Source of the DNA: Sulfurospirillum arcachonense DSM 9755 | GTDB taxonomy: Bacteria > Campylobacterota > Campylobacteria > Campylobacterales > Sulfurospirillaceae | DNA: 64,000 bases | Assembly: GCF_000597725.1 (NCBI RefSeq) | Contig: NZ_JFBL01000001.1 | Location: 124,001 to 188,000, forward strand | Reading direction: 5' to 3' | In this document: piece by piece, positions 8,090-19,119 of the stretch | How positions within the stretch are numbered: position 1 is the first letter of the stretch | Layout of the letters: each line of letters starts with the position of its first letter | Notes under the pieces: generated by a model | Told to the model about the DNA's origin: nothing | Database searches by the model: none | What the model saw: only the letters and a program-made list of their open reading frames with translations | Program-made: the position numbers and the translations under genes

Positions 8090-10051
8090 CTATAAAATAT
8101 GACTTATGCCAAGAAAAAGACATAAAGTTGCTAAGATATATGCACAATACATATTTGTACTACCATTTTGTAGATATCCAATTTTATCTGCAGAGTATTC
8201 AACTAGATTAATTACTGGTTGATAAAAAATATCCCACCAAATATCTTTTGGATGATTTGTATACTTCACTGGTTTAAAATAACCATCTGTTTCAACGGTA
8301 GATTTACTTCTAAATAACCACTCCATTACTTTTCTAAGATCTCCAGTAAATGGCCCTGCTGTCATTTGCATACGTTGGTTATATTTAAAACCACAAGCCC
8401 ATGGATCAGTTTCGATTGGTTTAGTTTTATCTGCTTTCATAGCAACTATAATTACAAATGGTAATGCCAATGCACCTATTAAAACCACACTAATTAATGG
8501 CATAGATATGCTTGAGCCAAGAGGTGAAGTAATTACTGTATTAGCTTGTATTGCATAAGGATCACTAAAAGATGTTACAACTGTCATGATGTTTTCAACA
8601 ACAACATTTGCTCCAAGTCCAAAAGCAACACAACCAAAAACAAGAATCAACATCCCTAAAACCATAGATAGTGGTGCTTCTTTTGCTTTTTCATAAATTT
8701 TCATATCTCTTGGTGTACCACCAAAAATAACACTATAAACTTTTACAAAACACATAACCGCTAAAGCTCCAGTAAGAGCAAGAGCAATAATAGAAAGTGT
8801 GAAAACAGCTCTAGAGCTTATTCCATGACCAATTGCGCCTTGAATCATTGCTTGATACGTTACCCATTCACTTACAAAACCATTTAGTGGAGGAAGTGCT
8901 GTAATAGCCATTGAGCCGACTAAAAATGAGAAAGCTGTAATAGGCATTTTTTTCGCTAATCCACCTAAAGCTTCTATATCTTTTGTATGAGTTCTAAAAA
9001 GTATGCTCCCAGCACCTAAAAAAAGTAGTCCTTTAAAAGTAGCATGATTTAGTATGTGATACAATCCTGCTAAAAATCCTATAGAAGCCAATGTTGGTGA
9101 ATGTGTTGCAATACCATATACACCTGTTCCAAGACCTAATAAAATAATACCTATATTTTCAACTGAGTGATATGCTAATAATGCTTTATAATCATGCTGA
9201 GTAAGTGCGTACAATACGCCAAGTAATGCTGATAATGCACCTATTATTATCATAAGTAATCCCCACCATTCCATAACTGGTAACCACAAGCAAAACCTAA
9301 TAATTCCAAATAGTGCTACTTTAATCATAACACCACTCATTAAAGCAGATACATTTGTTGGAGCTGCTGGATGCGCTTTTGGTAACCATACATGAAATGG
9401 AAACATTCCTGCTTTTGAACCAAATCCAATAAATGCCAATAAAAATATAATACTCCCCATGACAGGAGTCATACTTATAGAAGCAAATGAGCTAAACTCT
9501 AATGAACCTGATTGGTTAGCTAGAAGTAAAAATGCTCCTAAAATACACATACCACCAAAATGAGCAATACCTAAATAAATCATAATTGCTTTTAAAGAAG
9601 CTTTTGAATCATTAAAACAAATTAAAAATGCAGAAATAATAGTCATTATCTCCCAACATATCATAAACCAAAATACATCAGAAGCTGACAATACAAATAA
9701 CATTGCCAAGATAAAGGAATTAAATAAAGCAGCCATAACTGCTAAACTCCCTTTCTTCTCATATTCTTCTGTATATTGGATAGCATAAATAGAAGAGGCA
9801 AAAGCTATCAAAGTCACAACAAATGAAAAGAAATTTCCTAAAGGATCTAAAGAAAATGTTGGGTTATATAATAAATTCTTCCCTAGAGTAAAACTTTCAG
9901 TTCCACCTAAATTCATTAAAAAATAGAAAATACCATAACCTGATGCAATAGCTGATATACTAAAACCAACCTTTGCAGCAATTTTATTTTGTTTATATAA
10001 TAATAATGAAACAACACAACCTAGTAAGTATAATAAATATACGTGTGTCAT
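8090..10051 (-). CDS. hyfB: Membrane subunit of formate hydrogenlyase, NuoL-like (HyfB/HycC)
   Basis: The 653-residue antiporter-like protein has the conserved CWEIMTIISAFLI (Glu), FGSKAGMFPFHVWLPKAHPAAPTNVSALMSG (Lys, His) and YHSVENIGIILLG blocks of NuoL/HyfB, and a C-terminal region with the WACGFKYNQRMQMTAGPF block typical of HyfB. It is the largest membrane subunit. Length is normal. It follows hyfA by 18 nt. Ion translocation is a family-level expectation. Confidence 0.94.
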   Translation of the reverse strand: MTHVYLLYLLGCVVSLLLYKQNKIAAKVGFSISAIASGYGIFYFLMNLGGTESFTLGKNLLYNPTFSLDPLGNFFSFVVTLIAFASSIYAIQYTEEYEKKGSLAVMAALFNSFILAMLFVLSASDVFWFMICWEIMTIISAFLICFNDSKASLKAIMIYLGIAHFGGMCILGAFLLLANQSGSLEFSSFASISMTPVMGSIIFLLAFIGFGSKAGMFPFHVWLPKAHPAAPTNVSALMSGVMIKVALFGIIRFCLWLPVMEWWGLLMIIIGALSALLGVLYALTQHDYKALLAYHSVENIGIILLGLGTGVYGIATHSPTLASIGFLAGLYHILNHATFKGLLFLGAGSILFRTHTKDIEALGGLAKKMPITAFSFLVGSMAITALPPLNGFVSEWVTYQAMIQGAIGHGISSRAVFTLSIIALALTGALAVMCFVKVYSVIFGGTPRDMKIYEKAKEAPLSMVLGMLILVFGCVAFGLGANVVVENIMTVVTSFSDPYAIQANTVITSPLGSSISMPLISVVLIGALALPFVIIVAMKADKTKPIETDPWACGFKYNQRMQMTAGPFTGDLRKVMEWLFRSKSTVETDGYFKPVKYTNHPKDIWWDIFYQPVINLVEYSADKIGYLQNGSTNMYCAYILATLCLFLGISHIL

Positions 10052-10069
10052 TAATAATCCTTTCTTATT

Positions 10070-10645
10070 TTAAATATTTTTGAGTGCAACATGAACAAAT
10101 GATTCAACAGCAGCTTCTGCTTTTTGACTCATCAATGTATAATTGATATTTTGTGAGTCAACAAATAATAATGCCCCTGTAGGACACACTTCAACACAAG
10201 ATGGTCCTTCTTCTCTACCAGAACATAAATCACACTTAACAGCAATACTTTTTGCACCTATTTGTGATTCTATTCCTAAGTTATATTTTGGTTCCATTGT
10301 ATAATTCACAGAAGGCATTATTTCTGCTTCTGATCTAATAGCACCAAATGGACAGGCAAGTGTACACATCTTACAGCCTATACAAATTTCTTCATGTAAT
10401 TCAATATTGTCATTTGAAAACTCTAAAGCTCCAACTGGACAAACATTTGCACAAGGAGCATCATCACACTGACGACATTGATTTGGCATAGTGCCACTTT
10501 TACTCCTAGTTACAATTAGACGAGGAACCGCCAACTTACCTCTTGCATGTGACGACTCATAACAAGCCGCCATACATGTTGCACAACCAATACAAACATT
10601 TGGATCTGCAATAACAAATTTATTTACTCTTTTAGGTAAATTCAT
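10070..10645 (-). CDS. hyfA: Four-cluster ferredoxin subunit of formate hydrogenlyase (HyfA/HycB)
   Basis: The 191-residue polyferredoxin carries four [4Fe-4S] motifs: CIGCATCMAAC (about 18-28), CRQCDDAPCANVCPVGA, CIGCKMCTLACPFGA, and a split CDLC...CVEVCPTGA set. It is the electron carrier that connects the selenoprotein FdhF to the membrane hydrogenase. The gene starts 2 nt after the fdhF stop. HydN-like proteins share this architecture, but position inside the operon favours HyfA/HycB. Confidence 0.92.
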   Translation of the reverse strand: MNLPKRVNKFVIADPNVCIGCATCMAACYESSHARGKLAVPRLIVTRSKSGTMPNQCRQCDDAPCANVCPVGALEFSNDNIELHEEICIGCKMCTLACPFGAIRSEAEIMPSVNYTMEPKYNLGIESQIGAKSIAVKCDLCSGREEGPSCVEVCPTGALLFVDSQNINYTLMSQKAEAAVESFVHVALKNI

Positions 10646-10647
10646 AA

Positions 10648-12885
10648 TTATCTCCTTACTGTACGGTACTGTTCTGATGGATGCATATGCATATCAGTGC
10701 TTTCACGTACTTGTATAAATTCTTCTTCTGAAATTTTTCGGATAGCTGCAATTGTCATTTTTAGAGGATTCATACCTGATAAAGGGTCTGTATCTTCCGC
10801 ATTTGAAAGTTCATTTCCATCTGCTTCTGCATAGTGAAATGTTGTAAAAATAGTTCCATGACGAAGATCTGGATTGATTTTTACTTTTGCTGCTATTTTT
10901 CCACGTTTATTTTCTACAATTGCATAACAATCATTTTCTAACTTTCTTGCTAGAGCAATATCTTCACTCACTTCAATAGCAGGTCCCATAATATCTGCAC
11001 CCATTTCCAATGGTTTACACTCTCTTGTCATAGTCCCAGTATGATAATGATAAACTTTACGTCCAGTAGTAAAAAGACAAGGATATTCTTCATTTACTTT
11101 TTCACTAAGAGCACCAGAGCCAACTGGATAATCATTAGGAATATTCAGATGATTAATCAACTCTTTTTCTAACTTAGTTCTATCATTTTTATCGTCAGCA
11201 TATATAACAGGAACTAATTTAAATTTACCATCTGGTAACATTGATTTTTTGTCTTCGTATAAGACAGGAGTTCCTATATGAGTTTCATCAGGACAAGGCC
11301 AACTTATACCATTTTCTTTTATGATACGCGCATAAGATAACCCACCAAAAAATCTTGGATTAACTTTTCTTACTTCATCCCAAATCTCTTCAGCCTTATA
11401 ATAATCAAATCCTTGAAGACCAATTCTTTGAGCAATGTTACAAATAACTTTCCAATCAGGAACTATACCTGTTGCAGGTTCAACTGCTTTTGAAACATAA
11501 GCTACACGTCTTGATGTATTGATGAATGTTCCATCTTTTTCACCCCACGAAGCTGCTGGAAGGACTACATCTGCCTTTTGAGCGGTTTCTGTAAGAAAAA
11601 TATCTTGAACAACCATAGTATCTAGATGCTCTACTGCTTCTATAAAATGCTCTGTCCAAGGATCACTCATAACAGGGTTTTCACCAAAAACATATAAGAA
11701 CTTTATCTTTCCTTCTTCTATCTCGTGTGGCACTTTTGTTAAAGCAAAACCTGGTTTTGAGCTAATTTCTTTACCCCAAATACTTTTTATATGTTCTCTA
11801 ACACCTTCATCAGTAACCAATCCAGCTGCAGTCACATTAGGTAAAGCACCCATATCACAAGCACCTTGAACATTGTTTTGTCCACGTAACGGATTAACAC
11901 CTGCACCTTTTTTACCAAGATTACCTGTTAAAATAGCTAAGTTTGAAAGTGAGAATATATTTGAAGTTCCATCAATAAACTGTGTCATACCCATCGTATA
12001 ACAAATAGCAGCTGTTCCAGCTTTTGCATACATTTCTGCAACTTCTATAACTTTACTTGCTGGTATACCAGTTTCTTTCTCAACTCTTTGAGGTGTAAAA
12101 TCAGCAACTGCATATTTGACATACTCTAAGCCATGAGAATATTTTTCTACAAATTCTTTATCAAAAAGATCTTCTTTAATTATATGATTTATCAATGCAT
12201 TTAAAAAAGGGATGTTATATCCTACTGGAGTTTGAATATAGATATCAGCTTTTTTAGCCATATCAGTTTCTTTTGGATCAATAACAATCATTTTTGCACC
12301 ACGCTCAATACCACGAAGCATCTGCATTGCAATTATTGGGTGACATTCACTTGTATTAGTACCAATTAAAAAAAGTACTTCAGTGTCTGTTGCAAATTCT
12401 GTCAAATCGTTTGTCATTGTTCCATTTCCTAATGTTTTAGTCAGACCGACTACTGTAGGACCATGTCAAAGACGAGCACAGTGATCTATATTGTTAGTTC
12501 CCTGCATTCTAAATAATTTTTGAAAAGCATAGTTATCTTCATTTGTACATCTTGCAGATGAAAAACCCATTATGCTATCGCTACCATATTCGTCAACTGT
12601 CTTTTTCATTTTTGAAGCGACAAAATCATATGCTTCATCAAAAGAAACCTCGACGAGTTCACCTTTTTTAGAAAACACACCATCTTTTTTTCTAATAAGA
12701 GGTTTTGTCAATCTTCTTGGAGAATGTACATATTCCCAACCATAAAGCCCTTTCAGACACAACTCACCATCATTTACATGATGTCCTTTTGTAGGTTCAG
12801 CTTTTACAATTTTATTGTTTTTCACAAGTAAATCGATATTACAGCCAGTTCCACAATAAGGACAGGTTGTTTGAAACTTATCCAT
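10648..12885 (-). CDS. fdhF: Formate dehydrogenase H, selenoprotein (in-frame TGA = Sec140)
   Basis: Read through an in-frame TGA at 12466-12468, the gene encodes 745 residues, the usual size of FdhF-type enzymes. N-terminal [4Fe-4S] ligands are Cys 8, 11, 15 and 43, with the conserved Lys 45 nearby. The TGA falls exactly in HCARL-U-HGPTVVG, the FdhF active site where Sec is followed by His. Downstream molybdopterin-binding blocks (GTNTSECHP, GQNNVQGACDMG, GENPVMSDPW, GRKVYHYHTGTMTRE) are intact on both sides of the stop. It oxidises formate to CO2 with the bis-MGD cofactor in the cytoplasm. First gene of the operon; RBS AAAGGAG 8 nt before ATG. Simple ORF calling would split it into two. Confidence 0.95.
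12438..12468 (-). promoter_or_regulatory. bSECIS element following the UGA codon of fdhF
   Basis: Immediately after UGA, 13 nt downstream, the mRNA can form a perfect 5-bp hairpin TAGTC-GGTCT-GACTA (12452 to 12438 on the minus strand). The apical loop GGUCU is the motif seen in the E. coli fdhF SECIS loop (AGGUCU), which SelB recognises, and the spacing from UGA is similar. This supports selenocysteine insertion and requires selABCD elsewhere in the genome. Confidence 0.88.
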
Positions 12886-13044
12886 GTTAAACTCCTTTAG
12901 TATTATTAATAATAATTTAAATTTATATACTAATTTAACTACATAAGCTAATTTATAAATTGTTAGCCATTAAATTAATTTAAGCTTAATAAAATTAATT
13001 ATTTTAAACACGTCAGAATAGTATCATATAAAAAAAATAAATAC

Positions 13045-13060
13045 TGTCAGGGATATGACA
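13045..13060. promoter_or_regulatory. Inverted repeat TGTCA-N6-TGACA, Crp/Fnr-type operator candidate
   Basis: A perfect 5+5 inverted repeat with 6-nt spacer (GGGATA) lies 160 bp upstream of the fdhF start. Its geometry equals that of a Crp-family site (TGTGA-N6-TCACA), with altered half-site bases. Since the neighbouring gene encodes a Crp/Fnr-fold regulator, it is a candidate binding site, but this is inference only. Confidence 0.4.
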
Positions 13061-13220
13061 ATTTTCTAATTATTTTAAATCCCTTTATTTAGGTATTTAA
13101 TTGGCACATAATAGTTCTAGATAAAAATATATTCAAATAATAGTTATTAAGAAAAAAACTACTATAATAATTTTTTTTCTAAAATATTACAAATAAAGAA
13201 CTTTAAGTTAAATTGAGAAA

Positions 13221-13241
13221 ATTTACTTGCATTAAGTAAAT
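13221..13241. promoter_or_regulatory. Inverted repeat ATTTACTT-N5-AAGTAAAT upstream of the regulator gene
   Basis: A perfect 8+8 inverted repeat with 5-nt spacer (GCATT) lies 47 bp before the regulator ATG and 16 bp upstream of the putative -10 TATACT (13258), where it would overlap the -35 region. A place for autoregulation or activation of the Crp-like gene is the simplest reading. Confidence 0.45.
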
Positions 13242-13287
13242 ATTATTAATTATTGGCTATACTTTGCAAAACAATAAAAGGGTTTTT

Positions 13288-13935
13288 ATGGAATCTAGTA
13301 GAATCAAAATCGACTCTATAAATCTTTCAAATGTGCTATCCCAACAAGAGTTTGCATCAATACCTGTAAAAAAATTTACTAAAGGTAATATTGCATATGA
13401 CAATAAATCTCTTACTTTGTATGTCTTTAAAAGTGGCAAAGCAAAAGCTATTATTTATGAGAATGATGAAGAGTTTATTTTATATTATCTTGAAAAAGAC
13501 AATATAATTATTCCTGAAGAATCTTGTGTGATTGAGTTTATAGAAGAGAGTGAAGTGTATCTTATTGATGCCCAAAGTTTTTACAGTTTCTTCAAAAATG
13601 AAAAATTTTCTATTGCAATTATATCGTCATTAAAACAAAGAGCTGTAATGGAAAGAAGAATTATTAAAAACTTAGTTTTTAAAACTTGCAAAAATAGAAT
13701 TGCTTCTTTTCTTTTAGAAATTGCTACTGCGCAAAATGAACAATTACTTGATGATATTTATATCCATTTAGATCTTTCTGTAAAAGAATTAGCAACTTTT
13801 ATTGGTTCAAAAAGACAAACCGTATCTACTGTTTTTCATGAACTTATGAAAGATAATACTATTGAGAAAATAAAAAAGAATAAGTATATTATTCATAACA
13901 TAAAAAAACTAGAAGAATATACTCATTCTAGCTAA
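13288..13935 (+). CDS. Crp/Fnr-family transcriptional regulator, divergent from formate hydrogenlyase operon
   Basis: The 215-residue protein has an N-terminal cyclic-nucleotide-binding-like beta-roll (about 15-115) and a C-terminal winged HTH with LSVKELATFIGSKRQTVSTVFHELMKDN (about 170-200), typical of Crp/Fnr proteins. ATG at 13288 is chosen over an upstream TTG at 13264 because AAAAGG sits 6-7 nt before it. Only two cysteines occur (in EESC and KTC), so there is no Fnr-type [4Fe-4S] set, and no obvious cAMP pocket motif. Divergent placement suggests control of the hydrogenlyase operon; ligand unknown. Its stop codon overlaps the convergent gltD-like gene by 4 nt. Confidence 0.87.
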   Translation: MESSRIKIDSINLSNVLSQQEFASIPVKKFTKGNIAYDNKSLTLYVFKSGKAKAIIYENDEEFILYYLEKDNIIIPEESCVIEFIEESEVYLIDAQSFYSFFKNEKFSIAIISSLKQRAVMERRIIKNLVFKTCKNRIASFLLEIATAQNEQLLDDIYIHLDLSVKELATFIGSKRQTVSTVFHELMKDNTIEKIKKNKYIIHNIKKLEEYTHSS

Positions 13936-15359
13936 ACAAGTACTTTACTAGCTAATTTTTCCTTGATAGCATAAGCCGCTGTTCTTCCATCTAATGCAGC
14001 GGTTACAACTAAGTCTGCACCTCTAACAACATCTCCTCCAGCATATATATGTTTATGACTAGTTTCTTGTTTTTCATTAACAACTATATCGTTGTATCTT
14101 CCTAGCTTCAAATTTAGATCATTATAAAAATCAAATATTTTATTACTAAATCCTAAAGCTAATATAATAATATCTGTTTTTATGTCAAGAAGTTTTTCTT
14201 CATGTACTATTAATTTGCGTTTACCTGTCTCTTTCTCAATCATTGATTCTGTTTGCGCTACTTTTATACCTGTAACATTCATATCTTCATTAACTAAAAC
14301 TTTTTTAGGAGCTTGATTAAAAATAAACTCAACCCCTTCTTCCAAAGCATTTGATACTTCTCTTTCACTACAAGGCATACTTTGTTTGTCTCTACGATAA
14401 ATACACTTTACACTTTTTGCTTTTACTCTAATTGCTGTTCTAAGAGCATCCATAGCAGAATCACCGCCACCAATAACTACAACATTTTTATTTTTTAATA
14501 TACTATTTTCGAAATCATGATTAAAAATTCGTTTTTGTGCTTTTGTAAGAATTTCCATGACATGATATACCCCATTTGCGTATTCGTTATCCATCATTGC
14601 ACTTCTTCCCTCAGGGGCACCTATACCTAAGAATATGCAATCAAAATCTTTTTCTAACTCATTTATAAAAATATCTTTTCCAACTTCAGTATTTGTATGG
14701 ATTATTAAACCAGCTTCTTTCATCCAATCAAGCCGTCTTTTAACTGCATCTTTTGGCAGTTTAAAATTAGGAATACCATAAGTAAGTAAACCACCACATC
14801 GATCTTCTTTTTCAAAAATCTCTACACCTATACCTTCTTGCAAAAGAAATGTTGCACAACTAAGACTAGCAGGACCACTACCAACAATGGCTACTTTATG
14901 TTTTTTTATTTTATCTTGACCATAATTAGGAATGATACCTTCTTCAAATGCTTTTTCATTAAAATACGTTTCTATTTCACCGATAGAGACTCCACTATAC
15001 TCACTCTTTTCAATTACACAATTACTTTCGCAAAGACCTTTTTTAGGACATACCCTCCCTAAAATTTCAGGAAATGGAGACATTTCATGAGAAAGAGTAA
15101 ATGCACCTTCTATATCTCCTTCATAAGTTTTTTTTAGCCACTGAGGAATTTTATTGTTCAACGGACATCCCATACGACAGTAAGAAGGATTAATCATAAT
15201 ATGCTTAAATGTGTCTATAGGACACTGTACGCATCTACTAGCTTGTTCTTTTGCTTCTTTGTCATTAAAGTTATGATAAATAGGATGAAAATCAACTATG
15301 CGTTCTTTAGAATCTCTCTTTTTTTGTCTCTGTTTTGATACTATGTTGTATTGTTTCAT
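13932..15359 (-). CDS. GltD-like NAD(P)-dependent flavoprotein (glutamate synthase small subunit family), orphan
   Basis: About 475 residues from the ATG at 15359 (MKQYNIVSKQRQK); the longer frame adds a non-family leader. N-terminal [4Fe-4S] cysteine sets (CVQCPI, CRMGCPL, CPKKGLCESNCV) precede an FAD dinucleotide motif (VAIVGSGPASLSCA, about 158), an NAD(P) motif (VVVIGGGDSAMDALRTAIR) and a C-terminal second FAD block (YAGGDVVRGADLVVTAALDGR). No glutamate synthase large subunit is adjacent, so it may serve another NAD(P)H-linked electron transfer partner. It converges with the Crp-like gene, sharing the bases CTAA. Confidence 0.85.
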   Translation of the reverse strand: MKQYNIVSKQRQKKRDSKERIVDFHPIYHNFNDKEAKEQASRCVQCPIDTFKHIMINPSYCRMGCPLNNKIPQWLKKTYEGDIEGAFTLSHEMSPFPEILGRVCPKKGLCESNCVIEKSEYSGVSIGEIETYFNEKAFEEGIIPNYGQDKIKKHKVAIVGSGPASLSCATFLLQEGIGVEIFEKEDRCGGLLTYGIPNFKLPKDAVKRRLDWMKEAGLIIHTNTEVGKDIFINELEKDFDCIFLGIGAPEGRSAMMDNEYANGVYHVMEILTKAQKRIFNHDFENSILKNKNVVVIGGGDSAMDALRTAIRVKAKSVKCIYRRDKQSMPCSEREVSNALEEGVEFIFNQAPKKVLVNEDMNVTGIKVAQTESMIEKETGKRKLIVHEEKLLDIKTDIIILALGFSNKIFDFYNDLNLKLGRYNDIVVNEKQETSHKHIYAGGDVVRGADLVVTAALDGRTAAYAIKEKLASKVLV

Positions 15360-15516
15360 ATTGTATTTCCAAAGTTTTCTTGATATAGTATAAGAAATAA
15401 ATTTAACAACATTACCTAATACTAACTTAATAAATACTTCTATACCAGTACAAAACAAATAAAAAAATGATTAAGAAAAAATTCTGCTATTATGTCTTTA
15501 AAGAAAGGAATAACAA

Positions 15517-15729
15517 ATGAAATTTGAATTAAATGATGATTATATAGAACTATATAAACTTATAAAAGTTATGGGATTAGCAGATAGTGGCGCTCATGCA
15601 AAAATGATAATAAAAGATGAAAATGTAAAAAGAAATGGTGAGATAGAACTAAGAAAGCGAGCAAAAATTATTTCAGGCGATACAATCACAATTGGCGATG
15701 ATATTATTGAAGTAATAGCCACTACATAA
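15517..15729 (+). CDS. Small S4-domain RNA-binding protein (YbcJ-like)
   Basis: A 70-residue protein that is essentially one S4 fold: FELNDDYIELYKLIKVMGLADSGAHAKMIIKDENVKRNGE followed by RKRAKIISGDTI. YbcJ-family proteins bind structured RNA, possibly ribosome-related. RBS AAAGGAAT lies before the ATG, and TATTAT (15488-15493) is a plausible -10 box. It is a lone gene between convergent/divergent neighbours. Exact function unknown. Confidence 0.85.
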   Translation: MKFELNDDYIELYKLIKVMGLADSGAHAKMIIKDENVKRNGEIELRKRAKIISGDTITIGDDIIEVIATT

Positions 15730-15739
15730 AAACATGTTC

Positions 15740-15764
15740 GAAGTAGAGAACAAATCTCTACTTC
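15740..15764. terminator. Hairpin between convergent S4 gene and BASS transporter gene
   Basis: A perfect 10-bp stem GAAGTAGAGA / TCTCTACTTC with loop ACAAA lies 10 nt after the S4 gene stop and 8 nt from the stop of the convergent transporter. A short T-run follows on the minus strand (CATGTTTTTA); the plus side is only AT-rich. Likely shared terminator. Confidence 0.7.
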
Positions 15765-15771
15765 AATATAT

Positions 15772-16680
15772 TTAACCTTCTTCTTTTCCCCAATAAGATG
15801 CCAAAATAGAACCCGAAATATTGTGCCAAATACTAAAAATTGCTCCAGGAAGTGCACTAAGAGTTGAAAAGTATTTCATGGCTAAAGCTACAGCTAATCC
15901 TGAATTTTGCATGCCAACTTCAATTGCAACTGTTTTACATGTTTTCTTATCATAACCAAAAAATTTAGATATATAATAACCACTAAATAAACCTAATATA
16001 TTGTGTAAAGCAATTCCTATAAAAAGTGATGCTGCAATAGTACTAATTCTTGGTTCATTTAGACCTACAACAATAGCTATAATAAAAACTATAGAAATGA
16101 TAGATAAAAGTGCTAGTAAATCTTGTCTCTTCTCAATAAACTTATGAAAAAAGTAGTTTAAAATAACTCCACTTACAACAGGTAAAAATACAATTTTTAA
16201 AATACTTATAAGCATACTAGAAGCTGGAACAGGAACTGTCATACCTACATATAATAGAGTCAATAAAGGCGTAAGAACAATAGAAAACAAAGTTGAAACA
16301 ACTGTCATAGTAATAGATAAAGCCACATCAGCTTTAGCCAAGTATGAGATAACATTTGATGCAGTTCCACCAGAAACAGCACCTACTAAAACCATCCCAA
16401 CCATAACATCTGTTGAAAAATGAAAAAGCTTAGAAATAATAAATGCAATAAAAGGCATCAGTAAAAACTGTAATATAACAGTTAAAGCTATAATCTTAGG
16501 TTTTTTTGCAACTCTTTTAAAATCATCAATTCGAAGAGTCACTCCCATACAAAACATAATCAAAATTAAAAGAGGAATAATCCAACTTTTATACTCTACA
16601 ACTATGCTTGGTTGCATATAAGCAAAAATTGAAGCTACAATAGCCCAAATAGGGAATAATGCACTTATCTTTTTTATCAT
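15772..16680 (-). CDS. Bile acid:sodium symporter (BASS) family transporter
   Basis: A 302-residue membrane protein with about nine to ten hydrophobic segments. Characteristic blocks are GAVSGGTASNVISYLAKADVALSI (about 102-125) and AIEVGMQNSGLAVALA (about 250), which form the two crossed broken helices that bind sodium and substrate in BASS proteins. Bacterial members (YocS, PanS types) carry organic anions such as 2-oxoacids or pantothenate precursors; the substrate here cannot be inferred. It stands alone on the minus strand. Confidence 0.85.
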   Translation of the reverse strand: MIKKISALFPIWAIVASIFAYMQPSIVVEYKSWIIPLLILIMFCMGVTLRIDDFKRVAKKPKIIALTVILQFLLMPFIAFIISKLFHFSTDVMVGMVLVGAVSGGTASNVISYLAKADVALSITMTVVSTLFSIVLTPLLTLLYVGMTVPVPASSMLISILKIVFLPVVSGVILNYFFHKFIEKRQDLLALLSIISIVFIIAIVVGLNEPRISTIAASLFIGIALHNILGLFSGYYISKFFGYDKKTCKTVAIEVGMQNSGLAVALAMKYFSTLSALPGAIFSIWHNISGSILASYWGKEEG

Positions 16681-16855
16681 ATTTTCTCCATAAAAATTTT
16701 CTTGTATTGTACATCATGAAAACTTTACTTATATTTACTTGCTACTTAGCCTACTATAAATATACTCATATTAAATTAAATAAATTATTTATTTTTAAGT
16801 TTCTAAACAGTACAATTTTAAGAATATTTATTAAATGCAAATTATTTGTATCTAA

Positions 16856-19066
<2,211 letters not shown>

Positions 19067-19076
19067 ATACATTATA

Positions 19077-19110
19077 ACAAGTAAAAGACTAAGTCTTTTA
19101 CTTGTTTATT
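19077..19110. terminator. Intrinsic terminator after katG (convergent with aas)
   Basis: A 14-bp perfect inverted repeat, ACAAGTAAAAGACT (19077-19090) and AGTCTTTTACTTGT (19092-19105), is followed by TTATTTTAT on the plus strand. It ends katG 11 nt after its stop and may also serve the convergent aas gene. Confidence 0.85.
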
Positions 19111-19119
19111 TTATGCTTT

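Larger units (their letters stand above)
12886..13287. promoter_or_regulatory. Divergent intergenic regulatory region between fdhF and Crp/Fnr-type regulator
   Basis: About 400 bp without an open gene, extremely AT-rich. It must hold the leftward promoter of the hydrogenlyase operon and the rightward promoter of the regulator. Two inverted repeats are listed separately. A TTGGCAC at 13101-13107 resembles a sigma-54 -24 box but lacks a matching -12 GC. A TATACT at 13258-13263 is a plausible -10 for the regulator gene. No clear -10/-35 pair for fdhF could be fixed. Confidence 0.6.

Noticed and set aside
10648-12885. fdhF as a pseudogene broken by a stop codon
   Set aside because: The TGA lies exactly at the known Sec position, is followed by a bSECIS hairpin, and reading frame and motifs continue on both sides.
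13101-13117. Sigma-54 promoter (TTGGCAC) before the regulator or fdhF
   Set aside because: The expected -12 GC element at proper spacing is missing, on either strand, and distance to the genes is poor.
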